The notes beneath the pieces were generated by a model, which was not told where the DNA came from, did not search any database, and saw only the letters and a list, made by a program, of their open reading frames with translations. From Nitrosospira sp. NpAV (GTDB taxonomy: Bacteria; Pseudomonadota; Gammaproteobacteria; Burkholderiales; Nitrosomonadaceae): 64,000 nucleotides of DNA. Positions 49,497 through 61,747 of the stretch are shown piece by piece; the first letter of the stretch is position 1; each line of letters opens with the position of its first letter. A program made the position numbers and the translations under genes. Location: assembly GCF_000832065.1 (NCBI RefSeq), contig NZ_JXQM01000001.1, forward strand, positions 310,001 through 374,000, in the 5' to 3' direction.

Positions 49497-50456
49497 CTAA
49501 AATACCCCATCCCTTGATACGCCATCACCCCTCAGCATCACGCGCAATGTTTGCAGCGCTTCCAGTTGAATCTGCCGCACACGCTCGCGGGTAAGATCGA
49601 GATGTTTCGCCAGCTGCTCCAATGTTTGGATTTCATTGCCGTTGAGCCCGTAACGCTGCTCGATGATATAGCGTTGTTTGTCGTTCAGGCGGCCCAGCCA
49701 TTCCCGCAAGCGATCCTTGATTTCAGACTGTTCCAGCATGAGATCGGGGCCGGGAGTGTTATCATCCGCCATGACATCGCCAATGGACAACAACGGGTCG
49801 ACATCGAGCGGCGCATCCAGCGACATCATGCTCGCGTTCAAGGACAACATCCGCTGCACTTCCTTTACCGGACGCCCCAGCAGATACGCGACATCTTCCG
49901 GTTTCGGGTCCTTGCCGGTATGCGCCTCGAGATGGCGGGATGCTTGCAGAATGATATTCAAATCCTTGATGACATGCACCGGCAGCCGAATCGTGCGAGA
50001 CTGGTTCATAATGCAACGCTCAATATTCTGGCGTATCCACCACGTGGCATAAGTTGAGAAACGAAAGCCGCGTTCCGGGTCAAATTTATCCAGCGCGTGC
50101 ATCATCCCCATATTGCCTTCTTCAATCAGATCCAATAGCGCAACACCATGGTTGGTATAGTGTTTGGCAATATTCACCACCAACCGCAGGTTGCACTCGA
50201 TCATTTTCTGACGCGCGTCAAAATCATTTTGCCGGACCCGACGTGTCAGCACCGCCTCCTCCCGCGCGTTCAAGAGGGCATTGTGGCCAATTTCGTTGAA
50301 ATAAATTTGGGTGACGTCAGTCAGCAGGACATCGCTGAGAGTTTCGTTTCCAGCATTGGAGATTTTTTCCGTGGCAACGTCAGGCGTTACCTCATCCGGT
50401 TCCACCGGAATCGTGTCGTATGGCTCGTCATCGTCGGAATAGTCGCGCTGGCTCAT
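49497..50456 (-). CDS. rpoS: RNA polymerase sigma factor RpoS
   Basis: A 319-residue stationary-phase/general-stress sigma factor. Region 1.2 ('[19 protein letters not shown]'), region 2 ('[20 protein letters not shown]', '[19 protein letters not shown]'), region 3 and region 4 ('[20 protein letters not shown]') are all present. The start overlaps the nlpD stop (ATGA). The conserved nlpD-rpoS order distinguishes it from other sigma-70 paralogues; in relatives a promoter inside nlpD drives much rpoS transcription. Confidence 0.96.
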   Translation of the reverse strand: MSQRDYSDDDEPYDTIPVEPDEVTPDVATEKISNAGNETLSDVLLTDVTQIYFNEIGHNALLNAREEAVLTRRVRQNDFDARQKMIECNLRLVVNIAKHYTNHGVALLDLIEEGNMGMMHALDKFDPERGFRFSTYATWWIRQNIERCIMNQSRTIRLPVHVIKDLNIILQASRHLEAHTGKDPKPEDVAYLLGRPVKEVQRMLSLNASMMSLDAPLDVDPLLSIGDVMADDNTPGPDLMLEQSEIKDRLREWLGRLNDKQRYIIEQRYGLNGNEIQTLEQLAKHLDLTRERVRQIQLEALQTLRVMLRGDGVSRDGVF

Positions 50457-51547
50457 CCGGATAACTCTGGTAAATATTTCAGCGGATCCACCGGTTTTCC
50501 ATTCTTGCGAATTTCGAAGTGGAGTTTGACCGCGGTGGTATCGGTATTTCCCATTTCCGCGATTTTCTGTCCTTTTGCTACTGTTTGCCCTTCTTTCACC
50601 AGAATCTTGTCGTTGTGGGCATAGGCGCTAAGATAGGTATTATTATGTTTGATGATAATGAGCTTGCCATAGCCGCGCAATCCCGCCCCGCTATATACCA
50701 CCTTGCCCCCGGCGGATGCCGTTACCGGCTGTCCGGACTTGCCCGCGATATCGATACCTTTGGTGCTTTCCGAAAATCCGTCGAGTACCTTGCCTTTGGT
50801 CGGCCAGATCCATTCCACACGGTCGACCTCATCGATAGCTTCCATCGCGGGTGCTACGGGTGCCACGGGTGCTACCGGACTGATTTCGCTACCCGCATTT
50901 CTTTCAGTCATCGGCACAGCTTTTGCCACAACGATAGGCGGGACAATCGCCACCCCCCCCTTCAGCTGCGCTACGGCTTGGTCTGAATATGGCAGCTTGA
51001 ATGCCTTGGGTTCGACTTTAAGCTTATCGGTATTAATCCCCGGCTTTTCGTCGAGTGATGGGACGGTATTGGGAGCTGCCGCCGCGGGCGACGATGGCGG
51101 CGCCATTGGCTGGGGAATAGCAAACAGGGAGGGTTGCGATGGGCGGGATGGCGAAGATAACGTGAGTTGTTGACCGATGTGGATGGCGCCAGGATCCTGA
51201 ATGTTATTCCACTCCGCTAAATCCTTTTGATCGATGCCACGGCTGCGCGCAATGCTGTATAACGTATCCCCCTTTTGTACCGTATAGAATTCGGGGCGCT
51301 GACTGGCTGCTTCCGTCTCCGTACCCGCTTTGATTTCCTGAGACTCCACCGCCGCGCTTTCGACCACCGGCGCCCGATGCGGGGTCGACTCACAACCTGA
51401 AATCAACAGTAAAAGAATGAAAGGAAATCCATAACATACTGAAGAAAAGAAACTTCTTGGAGGGAATGTAAGCCTGGAGCTCATGATAATTGCCAGAGGA
51501 GGTTCGCCATTGTTCGAAAAATGCTGCTCGATTCCTTTACTTGTCAT
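50453..51547 (-). CDS. nlpD: NlpD-type murein hydrolase activator lipoprotein
   Basis: A 364-residue lipoprotein (lipobox 'LLISGC'). A LysM domain ('[20 protein letters not shown]') is followed by a Pro/Ser-rich linker with an '[11 protein letters not shown]' repeat and a LytM/M23 domain ('[20 protein letters not shown]', '[20 protein letters not shown]', '[19 protein letters not shown]'). In NlpD proteins the LytM domain is non-catalytic and activates an amidase for cell separation; the HxH here reads LHFEI. An ATG at 51484 nearer the signal peptide is an alternative start. Confidence 0.92.
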   Translation of the reverse strand: MTSKGIEQHFSNNGEPPLAIIMSSRLTFPPRSFFSSVCYGFPFILLLLISGCESTPHRAPVVESAAVESQEIKAGTETEAASQRPEFYTVQKGDTLYSIARSRGIDQKDLAEWNNIQDPGAIHIGQQLTLSSPSRPSQPSLFAIPQPMAPPSSPAAAAPNTVPSLDEKPGINTDKLKVEPKAFKLPYSDQAVAQLKGGVAIVPPIVVAKAVPMTERNAGSEISPVAPVAPVAPAMEAIDEVDRVEWIWPTKGKVLDGFSESTKGIDIAGKSGQPVTASAGGKVVYSGAGLRGYGKLIIIKHNNTYLSAYAHNDKILVKEGQTVAKGQKIAEMGNTDTTAVKLHFEIRKNGKPVDPLKYLPELSG

Positions 51548-51570
51548 TCCTTATCTCTTGTTTTGCCTGC

Positions 51571-52206
51571 TTAACCTTTCAAGATACCCGGCAGCATCGG
51601 TACGAACTTGACCTCATCCAGTATTGTCTCAGTGTAACCCTGCGAATTATGTTCGATAACGCACAGAAATTGTTCCTGACTTCCTTTAGGAAAAACCATT
51701 CTACCGCCCACCGCTAATTGCCCGAGCAATGACGAAGGAATCTGCATGGTTGCGGCAGTAAGAATAATGCCATCAAACGGGGCGACCTCCGGCAGTCCTA
51801 GCAGACCATCGGCATGCTTCAGGCGAACGTTGTTGAGACGCAGCTCCCGCAGCCGGACACGGGCACGGGTCAACAACGGTCCGATGCGTTCGACCGAATA
51901 AATTTCGCGTGCCAGCTGTGCCAGTATGGCCGTCTGATAGCCGCAGCCCGAGCCGATTTCCAATACTTTGCCAAGACCGGAACCTGCGCGTAGCAGCTCG
52001 CTCATACGCGCCACAATAAACGGACTGGAAATAGTCTGTCCGAAATTGATCGGCAGGGCGATATCATCATAAGCGCGGCTGGCCAGGACTTCTTCAATAA
52101 AAATGTGACGGGGAATGGCGTTCATCGCCCCCAGAACCACTTCATCGACGATGCCTTGCTTGCGCAGACGCTCGATCATGCGCACACGGGTACGCTGAGA
52201 AGTCAT
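51571..52206 (-). CDS. pcm: Protein-L-isoaspartate O-methyltransferase
   Basis: About 211 residues. It methylates isoaspartyl residues to start repair of aged proteins, using S-adenosylmethionine. The family motif I 'KVLEIGSGCGYQTAILAQL' and 'PINFGQTISSPFIVARM' are present. The ATG at 52206 has a GGAA upstream; a TTG at 52233 would add nine residues. It sits between surE and nlpD as in many proteobacteria. Confidence 0.95.
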   Translation of the reverse strand: MTSQRTRVRMIERLRKQGIVDEVVLGAMNAIPRHIFIEEVLASRAYDDIALPINFGQTISSPFIVARMSELLRAGSGLGKVLEIGSGCGYQTAILAQLAREIYSVERIGPLLTRARVRLRELRLNNVRLKHADGLLGLPEVAPFDGIILTAATMQIPSSLLGQLAVGGRMVFPKGSQEQFLCVIEHNSQGYTETILDEVKFVPMLPGILKG

Positions 52207-52293
52207 GCCAATTCCGGAATGATGAATGTTCAAACTAAAGTACCTTGGACTTGAACAGAGGGTTTGTCATCATGGAACACAACGTAAAAAGCT

Positions 52294-53040
52294 TTACTGC
52301 AACTTCAGCCACTGTTTTACCGCATCCAACTGTCCATATCGGGTCAGGTCGATTTGTAACGGTGTTACCGACACCCGGTTACGCTCAATCGCAAGAAAGT
52401 CTGTTCCCTCCCCGGCATCTTGGGCGGGGCCTGCGGCACCCACCCAGTAAACTGTTTCGCCCCGCGGGCTTTGCGATTTGACTACCGCTTCAGCCTTGTG
52501 GCGGCGGCCAAGCCGGGTCACCTCTATGCCTTGCAACTCATCATAGGGAACATCCGGCACATTGACATTGAGCAATACCGGCCCGTGGAGTTTATCACCT
52601 TCAAAACGTTGCACCATCTCTGTTGCAATACGTGCGGCGGTGGCAAAATTTCCAGCGGATAAACTGGCGAGGGAAATGGCGAGAGAGGGGACACCCAGCA
52701 AAAAACCTTCGGTGGCGGCGGCTACGGTTCCGGAATAAACCGTGTCGTCACCCATGTTGGCGCCATCATTGATACCGGATACAACCATGTCGGGCAATGT
52801 GTCCAGCATGCCCGTAACCGCCAGATGCACGCAATCCGTGGGAGTGCCATTTACATAGTAAAAGCCATTATGGGATTTGCGCAGGTGGAGCGGACGGTCC
52901 AGCGTGAGCGAATTACTAGCGCCGCTGCGGTCGCGCTCCGGTGCAACCACGATGATATCCGCAACAACGGAAAGCGCTTCCGCAAGACAGGCAAGGCCTG
53001 GCGCAAAATACCCGTCGTCGTTGCTGAGCAATATGCGCAT
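52294..53040 (-). CDS. surE: 5'-nucleotidase SurE
   Basis: A 248-residue survival protein, a metal-dependent nucleoside-5'-phosphate phosphatase. The metal-binding '[13 protein letters not shown]' at the N-terminus and '[20 protein letters not shown]' are intact. It is the first gene of surE-pcm-nlpD-rpoS. Confidence 0.96.
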   Translation of the reverse strand: MRILLSNDDGYFAPGLACLAEALSVVADIIVVAPERDRSGASNSLTLDRPLHLRKSHNGFYYVNGTPTDCVHLAVTGMLDTLPDMVVSGINDGANMGDDTVYSGTVAAATEGFLLGVPSLAISLASLSAGNFATAARIATEMVQRFEGDKLHGPVLLNVNVPDVPYDELQGIEVTRLGRRHKAEAVVKSQSPRGETVYWVGAAGPAQDAGEGTDFLAIERNRVSVTPLQIDLTRYGQLDAVKQWLKLQ

Positions 53041-53123
53041 TCGATTCGAATAGTACCCAGGTGATTGCGTGACTTATCAGGGGCAAGCATACGCTTAAAA
53101 AATCAATCGACTTGCGGATCTGA

Positions 53124-53201
<78 letters not shown>

Positions 53202-53390
53202 AAGCTTAAATTATAGCAAACAAGCCTGGAAGTGAGGAACCTCTATTGATGCCAATGGGGGCGATTGTTATGAAATAATGAGCAGAACAAGTCGAGGAAT
53301 CGCCGAATAAATATTGTTCTGCAATCTGTACCAATGCCGAGCTTTGGCAAACGAACTCCCAAGTTAATCGGACACTACGGATTTTTCATT

Positions 53391-53966
53391 ATGAGAAAAA
53401 TTCTGTTGTTGCTATGCTTCCTGACCCTCGCAGCGTGCGCTCCTCGGAAGGCGCTGGAGGGATTCGATCGTGAATTTGATGGTGGTAAATCCTGGGCTGA
53501 ACTACAGGTACAATTACCTGCTTATCCTAAAGCGGGAAATCTGCTGCCATTTGACGCCGGCCCTGCCAGCGATAATCTTCATTACATTGATGCTCCCTCG
53601 ATCGTGGTGGGGGAGGACGGCATAGTGCGCTACACTCTGGTGATCAAATCACCCGAAGGAGCGATGAACATAAGCTACGAGGGTATGCGATGTGCGACCG
53701 ATGGTGCAAGAGAGAGTGTGAGAGCGGAAATACTCATATTGAAATTTCAGGTCACAGAGAAAAGGCTCTATGCAATTGGCCGGGACGACAGGACCTGGGC
53801 ACGGGCACGGATATCAAAATGGGAAGAACTCGAAGATGTATCTCAGCACTATGCTCAACGAGCGCTTTCCAGATATTTCTTCTGCCCGGCTAATGTTATG
53901 GTAAGAAATGAAGAAGAAGCTATTCAGGCGCTGAAGAGAGGCAGCCATCCACGCGTGATTCAGTAG
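53391..53966 (+). CDS. CNP1-like family lipoprotein
   Basis: About 191 residues with a lipoprotein signal ('LLLLCFLTLAACAP'). The body matches the CNP1-like family ('KSWAELQVQLPAYPKAGNLL', 'IVRYTLVIKSPEGAMNISYE', 'GMRCATDGAR'). Function unknown; probably a periplasmic, outer-membrane-anchored protein. It is a lone + strand gene among - strand housekeeping genes. Confidence 0.8.
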   Translation: MRKILLLLCFLTLAACAPRKALEGFDREFDGGKSWAELQVQLPAYPKAGNLLPFDAGPASDNLHYIDAPSIVVGEDGIVRYTLVIKSPEGAMNISYEGMRCATDGARESVRAEILILKFQVTEKRLYAIGRDDRTWARARISKWEELEDVSQHYAQRALSRYFFCPANVMVRNEEEAIQALKRGSHPRVIQ

Positions 53967-54091
53967 CCAAGGTATAGCGCTGAGGAGGTCCTCGTGACAG
54001 GCGGTCCCATGTCACGCACGATCTGGACTTAAAGAATCGAAACTAAAAAGTGAATGGGTGCAAAGTCAAGAAGGATTTATTCAAGGATTCC

Positions 54092-54472
54092 TTAAGAGCG
54101 AAGCAATGACACAACACTTTCGATCTCGCCTCGCAACAACGTCAAATCGATGGCCGGGCGAAAAGCCGCGGCGACGGGGATATTAGCAGATGCCTCCTCG
54201 ATCATGCTTTGTCCCAGGCGACCGCGAGCGCCGTGGATGGTAAAGCCGTGCTCGTAAAGTAATTCCCGAATACGGCGAACCAGCAGCACTTCGTGGTGCT
54301 GATAGTAACGACGGTTGCCCCGTCGTTTGACAGGCTTCAATTGTGCGAATTCCTGCTCCCAATAACGTAACACATGCGGCTTGACGGCACACAACTCGCT
54401 AACCTCGCCGATGGTGAAGTAACGCTTCGCCGGAATAGGCATCAAAGCGCTACTGGGGATTGTGTTTTCCAT
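54092..54472 (-). CDS. MerR-family transcriptional regulator
   Basis: About 126 residues with an N-terminal winged helix ('[20 protein letters not shown]', '[20 protein letters not shown]') and a short helical tail. This small MerR protein is found directly after ihfA in most beta- and gammaproteobacteria; its target is not established. The ATG at 54472 overlaps the ihfA end by 23 bases. Confidence 0.9.
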   Translation of the reverse strand: MENTIPSSALMPIPAKRYFTIGEVSELCAVKPHVLRYWEQEFAQLKPVKRRGNRRYYQHHEVLLVRRIRELLYEHGFTIHGARGRLGQSMIEEASANIPVAAAFRPAIDLTLLRGEIESVVSLLRS

Positions 54473-54758
54473 GCTGATTTTTTTCAACCATTGCCTTCAG
54501 TTTCTGGCTGGCGTGGAAAGTCACCACACGCCGGGCGGTAATCGGTATTTCTTCGCCGGTCTTGGGATTGCGGCCGGGACGCTGCCGTTTGTCGCGCAAT
54601 TGGAAATTGCCGAAACCTGAAAGTTTCACAGCGTCTCCATTCTGCAGCGCGGCGCGAACTTCTTCGTAGAACGATTCCACCATATCCTTCGCCTCGCGCT
54701 TGTTGAACCCAACTTTCTCAAACAGCAAATCCGCCAGCTCAGCCTTTGTTAAGGTCAT
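54450..54758 (-). CDS. ihfA: Integration host factor subunit alpha
   Basis: A 102-residue DNA-bending protein of the HU/IHF family. The beta-arm motif '[20 protein letters not shown]' inserts into the minor groove. The ATG at 54758 follows an AGGGAG site; an upstream ATG at 54770 would add four residues and contain that site, so it is less likely. Order pheS-pheT-ihfA is conserved. Confidence 0.95.
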   Translation of the reverse strand: MTLTKAELADLLFEKVGFNKREAKDMVESFYEEVRAALQNGDAVKLSGFGNFQLRDKRQRPGRNPKTGEEIPITARRVVTFHASQKLKAMVEKNQHGKHNPQ

Positions 54759-54814
54759 ACTCTCCCTCATCTGTTTATTTACGTTTTCGATGCGGCAAAA
54801 TCAGCCATCCGTTT

Positions 54815-57199
54815 TCAATTACGCAGTCTGGCGCCAAACTGATTTTCCAGAATATTTATCAATTTTGTCATAACCAAGTCTACTTCCGCGTCAGTCAATG
54901 TCTTTTGAGTATCTTGTAATAACACCCGGAATGCAAGACTTTTTTTGCCATTTTCCATCCCCTTGCCACGATACACATCGAACAGGGAAATTTCCAAAAT
55001 CACGGGTGATTTTTCCGCTTGCATACCATTCAGCATCGCCTGAACGGTAATATCTTCCGCCACCACCACGGCGATATCGCGTCTTATCAGCGGAAATTTT
55101 GCTATCTCCGCAGCCATCGGCAGCTTTCGTGTCTGCAGTATCTCTAGATCCAATTCGAACAGCACTGGGGAATCGGGCAAACCAAGCTTCTGCTGCCAGC
55201 GGGGATGAAGTTCTCCCAGATAGCCGGCGGTTCTTTCACCCAAACGGATTCTGGCCGATTTACCGGGGTGTAGCGTAGGATGAGAAGCCACCTCAAAATG
55301 AAGTAGGGCAGGCCAAAACAGCGCTTCGACATCTGCCTTTGCATCATAAAAATCCGCCCTGCGTGCGGACATGCCCCATTGCTCAGCCACAGCGTCCCCA
55401 TAGCAGAGTCCAGCCAGTTTCTCCGGCTGCGCATAAGTCTCGCCTTTGCTCACGAAACAACATCCGATTTCGAACAGCCGCACTCGGCTCTGCTTGCGGT
55501 TAAGATTGAATTGCAGGTTCGATATAAGACCGCCAAGCAGGCTGCTGCGCATCACCCCCAATTGACTGGATAGGGGGTTTTTCAACGCTACCGGCGTTTT
55601 CTGCCCGGCCAGCTCCAATTCCCACGAGGCATCCACGAAAGCATAGTTGATGACTTCCTGGTAGTCTCGTCCCATCAGGATCTGCCGCAACTGGGACGGT
55701 GCGTGTACTGTCTCTGGCGCGGGCAGCATGCCCAGCTTTGCATGGGGGAATGCCGCTGGAATGCGGTTGTATCCATAAATTCGCGCCAATTCTTCAATCA
55801 GATCTTCTTCTATGGCAAGATCGAAACGGTAAGTCGGTGGCATGACACGAAACACACCGGCTCCAGTAGAAAAATTGAATTGCAGGCGCCGCAATAGCGC
55901 CGCAGCCGTGGCCTCATCGAGTGTTATGCCCAGCACCCTTCGCAATCGTTCCAATCGCAGATCAATCGGATTGCGTGGCGGCAATTTACCCCGGACTTCA
56001 GTAATCGGACCCGCCCTGCCGCCGCAAATATCGAGCATCAGACTTGTGGCGCGTTCCATCGCATTGCGCGTGGCAGCGAAATCCACACCGCGCTCAAAAC
56101 GGTGTGCCGAATCGGAACTGAAGCCCAGGCGGAAGGATTTACCGGCGATTGCTTCCGGACTGAAAAATGCGCCTTCCAGAAATAAGCTGGTTGTGCCTTG
56201 CTGCACACCGCTTTCACTCCCGCCCATGATACCCGCAAGCGCGAGCGGCTTGGTCTCATCAGCGATCACCAGCATGTCGGTCTGCAAAACAAGATCTTCG
56301 CCATTCAGCAACTGAAGTATTTCGCCGGATCTGGCATAGCGCACATGGATCGCACCTGCACTCGTATGGTTGCCCGCAATCATGGTCAGATCGAAAGCAT
56401 GAAGCGGCTGACCGGTTTCCAGCATGACATAGTTGGTCACGTCCACCACTGCGTTGATCGTGCGTATCCCGCTGCGCTCCAAGCGGCGAATCATCCATTG
56501 CGGCGTGGGAACGTCGAGAGATATTTCACGAACTACTCTGCCACAATAAAGCGGGCAGGCATCCGGCGCGTCCACGTATACCGCCAGACTTTCTTCAATC
56601 CGATGCTGAACCGGTTTGATTTCAAGCGGATTAAGCATTTCGGAAGTAATCGCAGCCACCTCCCGCGCTATTCCGGATAGTCCCAGGCAATCGGCACGAT
56701 TGGGTGTCAGTTTGAGTGTAACAAGCGTGTCATCAAGTTCGTAATAATCGCGGAAGTCCACCCCCGTTGGCGCGTCGCCAGGAAGCAGCAATAAGCCCGC
56801 CTCGGTTTCTTCCAAACCGAGCTCCCTGGCTGAGCACAACATACCGAAGGACTCGACTCCGCGTATTTTCGTCTGCTTGATGACGACCCCAGCCAATTGT
56901 GCGCCGGCCAATGCACATGGCACTTTTATGCCGGCGCGAACATTCATCGCACCACAGACGATTTGTAGCGGCTCATTATTCGCGCTTGGGCCGGCGTTTA
57001 CTTGACAAATATTGAGGTGATCGGCGTCCGGATGTTTTTCCATCGATAGAATCTCGGCCACCACCACGTTGCTGAAAGCCGGGGCGGCTGGTTCGATGGC
57101 TTCCACTTCCAGACCCGCCATGGTCAAGGCATGGGCAAGATCGCGGGTGGATAGTGGCGGATCAACAAAAGTACGAAGCCAATTTTCAGAAAATTTCAT
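54815..57199 (-). CDS. pheT: Phenylalanyl-tRNA synthetase beta subunit
   Basis: A 794-residue subunit of normal length. N-terminal EMAP/tRNA-binding domain ('VVVAEILSMEKHPDADHLNI'), B3/B4 editing region ('DDTLVTLKLTPNRADCLGLS'), B5 domain, and C-terminal anticodon-binding FDX-ACB domain ('EISLFDVYRGKGMENGKKSL'). It forms an alpha2-beta2 enzyme with PheS, encoded 120 bp upstream. Confidence 0.96.
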   Translation of the reverse strand: MKFSENWLRTFVDPPLSTRDLAHALTMAGLEVEAIEPAAPAFSNVVVAEILSMEKHPDADHLNICQVNAGPSANNEPLQIVCGAMNVRAGIKVPCALAGAQLAGVVIKQTKIRGVESFGMLCSARELGLEETEAGLLLLPGDAPTGVDFRDYYELDDTLVTLKLTPNRADCLGLSGIAREVAAITSEMLNPLEIKPVQHRIEESLAVYVDAPDACPLYCGRVVREISLDVPTPQWMIRRLERSGIRTINAVVDVTNYVMLETGQPLHAFDLTMIAGNHTSAGAIHVRYARSGEILQLLNGEDLVLQTDMLVIADETKPLALAGIMGGSESGVQQGTTSLFLEGAFFSPEAIAGKSFRLGFSSDSAHRFERGVDFAATRNAMERATSLMLDICGGRAGPITEVRGKLPPRNPIDLRLERLRRVLGITLDEATAAALLRRLQFNFSTGAGVFRVMPPTYRFDLAIEEDLIEELARIYGYNRIPAAFPHAKLGMLPAPETVHAPSQLRQILMGRDYQEVINYAFVDASWELELAGQKTPVALKNPLSSQLGVMRSSLLGGLISNLQFNLNRKQSRVRLFEIGCCFVSKGETYAQPEKLAGLCYGDAVAEQWGMSARRADFYDAKADVEALFWPALLHFEVASHPTLHPGKSARIRLGERTAGYLGELHPRWQQKLGLPDSPVLFELDLEILQTRKLPMAAEIAKFPLIRRDIAVVVAEDITVQAMLNGMQAEKSPVILEISLFDVYRGKGMENGKKSLAFRVLLQDTQKTLTDAEVDLVMTKLINILENQFGARLRN

Positions 57200-57319
57200 G
57201 AGCGCGTGGTTTACTACGAAAAAACGATTTTTTAAGAACCGGTTGATTACACTGTCAGCCGATTAACTGGAAATCGGGAATTGAGTTGGTAAAAACGATT
57301 GACTGAGATGGTCGGCGCT

Positions 57320-58433
<1,114 letters not shown>

Positions 58434-58454
58434 CGCGGTTCTCGCTGCTACCGG

Positions 58455-58814
58455 CTATATGGCCAGGCCGGCCTTGGCTTGTTCAACTATTTTCACGAAA
58501 GCCGGCTTATCAAATACGGCAATATCAGCCAGCACTTTGCGATCCACTTCAATCGCGGCTTTCCTTAAACCGTTCATGAATACGCTGTAGGACAAGCCGC
58601 ATTCGCGCGCAGCAGCATTGATACGAGCGATCCACAAGGCACGAAACTCGCGCTTCTTCTGGCGGCGATCACGGTATGCATACTGCCCCGCTTTCATCAC
58701 TGCTTCCTTCGCAATGCGATAGACATTTTTGCGGCGCCCGCGATAACCTTTCGCCAGGTCCAGCACTTTCTTATGACGGGCATGAGCCGTTACACCACGT
58801 TTTACTCTTGGCAT
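58455..58814 (-). CDS. rplT: Ribosomal protein L20
   Basis: A 119-residue 50S subunit protein. The basic N-terminal helix ('[20 protein letters not shown]') and '[20 protein letters not shown]' are typical. L20 is an assembly protein of 23S rRNA and, in relatives, represses rpmI-rplT by binding their mRNA leader. It follows rpmI by 12 bases. Confidence 0.98.
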   Translation of the reverse strand: MPRVKRGVTAHARHKKVLDLAKGYRGRRKNVYRIAKEAVMKAGQYAYRDRRQKKREFRALWIARINAAARECGLSYSVFMNGLRKAAIEVDRKVLADIAVFDKPAFVKIVEQAKAGLAI

Positions 58815-58826
58815 GGCAGTCTCTCC

Positions 58827-59024
58827 TTAAGCGTAGGGCATCATGGCGCGCACGGACGCCACATCGCTGCAATGAACGCCGGCAGTACCGCGTAATTGGC
58901 GCTTGCTCTTCGTGGTTTTCTTGGTAAGTATATGGCGCTTGAATGCCTGTGAACGCTTGACGCTGCCACCAGCCCGCACTTTAAAGCGTTTCGCCGCCCC
59001 GCTTTTGGTTTTCATCTTTGGCAT
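58827..59024 (-). CDS. rpmI: Ribosomal protein L35
   Basis: A 65-residue basic 50S subunit protein: '[20 protein letters not shown]', '[20 protein letters not shown]'. AGGAG lies before the ATG. It lies between infC and rplT in the conserved order. Confidence 0.98.
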   Translation of the reverse strand: MPKMKTKSGAAKRFKVRAGGSVKRSQAFKRHILTKKTTKSKRQLRGTAGVHCSDVASVRAMMPYA

Positions 59025-59204
59025 GACATGACTCCTGTATTAATATGACACCAGGTGATTCCTGCTGGAACACTTTTAAGACCTGGACATCACTTGTTTT
59101 TTACAGGCACATTACCTGTGCCTGGTTCGCTGCTATCGCCGCAGGGCTCGACATACTTGCCTTGCGTCATTTCCACGTCCCCGGCGTCACCGCTACGGTG
59201 ACGC
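59025..59204 (-). promoter_or_regulatory. infC-rpmI leader region with paired hairpins (possible L20 autoregulatory site)
   Basis: Three complementary pairs are visible: GCGTCACC/GGTGACGC across the infC stop (59184-59204), AGGCACA/TGTGCCT (59105-59123), and a longer-range CCAGGT/ACCTGG near 59052-59090 close to the rpmI ribosome site. In Escherichia coli the L20 repressor binds structured RNA in this same intergenic position. Equivalence here is inferred from position and structure. Confidence 0.5.
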
Positions 59205-59804
59205 TGGATCCGAATCTATTATGGGCGCGGCATCATTGGTGGCTATTGCTTTCGGCTTGACTTCCTTCGGCTTGATGGTCTTTATTTCCTTCTTCCGGGG
59301 AGACAACACCATTACCATCTGCCGCCCTTCCATTCTGGGAAACTGCTCCACCACCGCATGCGGCTCCAGATCCCCCCTTACCCGCTCCAGCAAGCGCACA
59401 CCGAATTCCTGATGTGCCATCTCACGGCCGCGAAAACGTAAGGTAATTTTGGCCTTGTCACCTTCTTCCAGGAAGCTGATCAAATTACGCAGCTTGATAT
59501 TGTAATCGCCCTCATCGGTGTTGGGCCGGAACTTGACTTCCTTGATCTGGATCTGTTTCTGTTTGAGCTTGGCTTCGTGCTTTTTCTTGCTCTCCTGATA
59601 ACGAAACTTGCCATAATCCATCAAGCGGCACACCGGTGGCTGGGCAGTAGGCGCAATTTCGACCAGATCCACCTCGGCTTCCTCCGCCAAACTATTGGCG
59701 ACCGCCAGAGAGACTACGCCTATCTGCTCTCCTTCTACCCCAATCAAGCGCACTTCCGGCGCACTAATCTCCAGATTGATACGCGCTGCTTTTTCTTGAA
59801 CTAT
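59193..59804 (-). CDS. infC: Translation initiation factor IF-3, apparent AUA start
   Basis: About 203 residues. IF-3 binds the 30S subunit and rejects non-canonical start codons. Both domains are present ('[20 protein letters not shown]', '[20 protein letters not shown]', '[20 protein letters not shown]', '[20 protein letters not shown]', '[13 protein letters not shown]'), plus a Lys/Pro-rich tail of ~30 residues. The conserved N-terminal '[16 protein letters not shown]' lies upstream of the first GTG (59753). The only suitable start before the in-frame upstream stop is ATA at 59804, with GGGGA at the right distance. Non-standard start codons are a known autoregulatory feature of infC. Confidence 0.9.
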   Translation of the reverse strand: MVQEKAARINLEISAPEVRLIGVEGEQIGVVSLAVANSLAEEAEVDLVEIAPTAQPPVCRLMDYGKFRYQESKKKHEAKLKQKQIQIKEVKFRPNTDEGDYNIKLRNLISFLEEGDKAKITLRFRGREMAHQEFGVRLLERVRGDLEPHAVVEQFPRMEGRQMVMVLSPRKKEIKTIKPKEVKPKAIATNDAAPIIDSDPASP

Positions 59805-59830
59805 AGTAGTTCCCCAAGTCTGTTAATAAA

Positions 59831-61747
59831 TCAAGCCGCACCGGCCCTTATAGATGCTTCTACTTTCAGCCGTTCAATCAACGCCTGCAAAGACATTTGG
59901 CCGAGATTCGAGCCCTCGCGGGTTCGCACGGCAACCATTTCCGCTGCCACTTCCTTGTCGCCTACTATAATCTGGTAGGGCAGTTTTCGTAAACTATGCT
60001 CCCGTATTTTATAAGTTATTTTCTCATTTCTCAAGTCCGCATATGCACGGATGCCATTGTACTTGAGCTCATCGGCCACTTTCCGGGCGTAATCCGCTTG
60101 TCCCTCGGAGATATTCAACACCACCGCCTGATCCGGCGACAGCCATAAGGGAAGGGCTCCCGCATGGTTTTCGATGATAATGCCGATGAAGCGTTCCAGC
60201 GATCCGAGAATTGCCCGGTGGAGCATTACCGGTACGCGGCGGGAATTATCCTCAGCCACATATTCAGCCCCTAAACGCTCCGGCATGGAAAAATCCAGTT
60301 GCAGGGTACCGCACTGCCACACACGGCCGATGCTATCCTTGAGGGAGAATTCAATCTTTGGCCCATAGAAGGCGCCTTCCCCGGGCTGCAAATCCCAATC
60401 AAGCTTTTTATGGCTCATTGCCGACCGCAGGGCGGCTTCCGCCTTATCCCATTGTTCTTCCGAACCGACGCGCTTTGGCGGGCGGGTTGAAAGTTTTACC
60501 AGGATCTCGTTAAATCCGAAATCAGTATAAACTTTTTGCAACAGGTCGATAAATCGTACGGCCTCATCCTGTACCTGGGATTCGGCACAAAAAATGTGTG
60601 CGTCGTCCTGGGTAAATGCGCGTACCCGCATGATACCATGCAGCGCACCCGACGGTTCGTTCCGATGACACGAACCAAATTCCGCCAGCCGCAAAGGCAA
60701 GTCACGATAACTTTTTAATCCCTGTTTGAATACCTGGACGTGACCGGGACAGTTCATTGGCTTGACGGCAAAGGCCCGTTCTTCCGAATGTGTGATGAAC
60801 ATGTTCTCGCGAAAATTCTCCCAGTGGCCGGAACGCTCCCACAGGCCTTTGTCCAGTACCGCTGGCGTACGGATTTCCAGGTAGTCATTATCGCGAAATA
60901 TTTGGCGCATGTACTGCTCTACCTGTTGCCAGATGACCCAGCCTTTGGGATGCCAGAACACCATACCCGGGGCTTCTTCCTGAATGTGAAATAAATCCAG
61001 TTGCTTGCCGAGTTTACGATGATCGCGTTTTTCCGCCTCTTCGAGACGGCGTAGATAGGCGTCCTGATCCTCTTTCCTCGTCCAGGCAGTGCCGTAAATC
61101 CGCTGCAGCATTTCATTGTGCGAATCGCCACGCCAATAAGCGCCCGCCAACTTCATCAACTTGAATACCTTGAGCCTGGAAGTCGTTGGTACATGGGGTC
61201 CGCGGCATAAATCGGTGAAGTTTCCCTGGGAATAGAGTGAAACATCCTCATCTCCGGGAATAGCCTCGATAATCTGCGCCTTGTAATGCTCGCCCTGATT
61301 TTTGAAAAAATTAATGGCCTCGGAGCGCTCCCACACTTTGCGCTCTACTTTCAGATTACGCGCGCTGATTTCCGTCATGCGCTTCTCGATCGCTATCAGA
61401 TCTTCAGGCGTAAACGGACGCTTGTAGGAAAAATCGTAATAAAAGCCATCTTCGATCACCGGGCCTATGGTGACCTGGGCATCCGGAAATAATTCTTTCA
61501 CCGCATGTGCCAGCAGATGGGCACTCGAGTGGCGAATGATTTCCAATCCTTCCGGATCTTTCTCGGTAACAATAGCCAGATCGCTATCAGTCTCGATACG
61601 GCTGGATGTGTCTATCAATTTACCATTTACTTTTCCCGCCAACGCGGCGCGAGCCAGTCCCGCACCTATCGACGCCGCAACTTCGCCCACCGTCACCGGC
61701 TGCTCATACCTGCGTTCCGAACCATCGGGCAGACGAATGACAGTCAC
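59831..61747 (-). CDS. thrS: Threonyl-tRNA synthetase
   Basis: A 638-residue class II synthetase. N-terminal TGS domain ('[20 protein letters not shown]'), editing domain ('[20 protein letters not shown]'), catalytic core ('[17 protein letters not shown]', '[20 protein letters not shown]', '[18 protein letters not shown]') and anticodon-binding domain. The start is GTG with AAGGAAG upstream. It heads the thrS-infC-rpmI-rplT-pheST-ihfA run; infC follows by 26 bases. Confidence 0.97.
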   Translation of the reverse strand: MTVIRLPDGSERRYEQPVTVGEVAASIGAGLARAALAGKVNGKLIDTSSRIETDSDLAIVTEKDPEGLEIIRHSSAHLLAHAVKELFPDAQVTIGPVIEDGFYYDFSYKRPFTPEDLIAIEKRMTEISARNLKVERKVWERSEAINFFKNQGEHYKAQIIEAIPGDEDVSLYSQGNFTDLCRGPHVPTTSRLKVFKLMKLAGAYWRGDSHNEMLQRIYGTAWTRKEDQDAYLRRLEEAEKRDHRKLGKQLDLFHIQEEAPGMVFWHPKGWVIWQQVEQYMRQIFRDNDYLEIRTPAVLDKGLWERSGHWENFRENMFITHSEERAFAVKPMNCPGHVQVFKQGLKSYRDLPLRLAEFGSCHRNEPSGALHGIMRVRAFTQDDAHIFCAESQVQDEAVRFIDLLQKVYTDFGFNEILVKLSTRPPKRVGSEEQWDKAEAALRSAMSHKKLDWDLQPGEGAFYGPKIEFSLKDSIGRVWQCGTLQLDFSMPERLGAEYVAEDNSRRVPVMLHRAILGSLERFIGIIIENHAGALPLWLSPDQAVVLNISEGQADYARKVADELKYNGIRAYADLRNEKITYKIREHSLRKLPYQIIVGDKEVAAEMVAVRTREGSNLGQMSLQALIERLKVEASIRAGAA

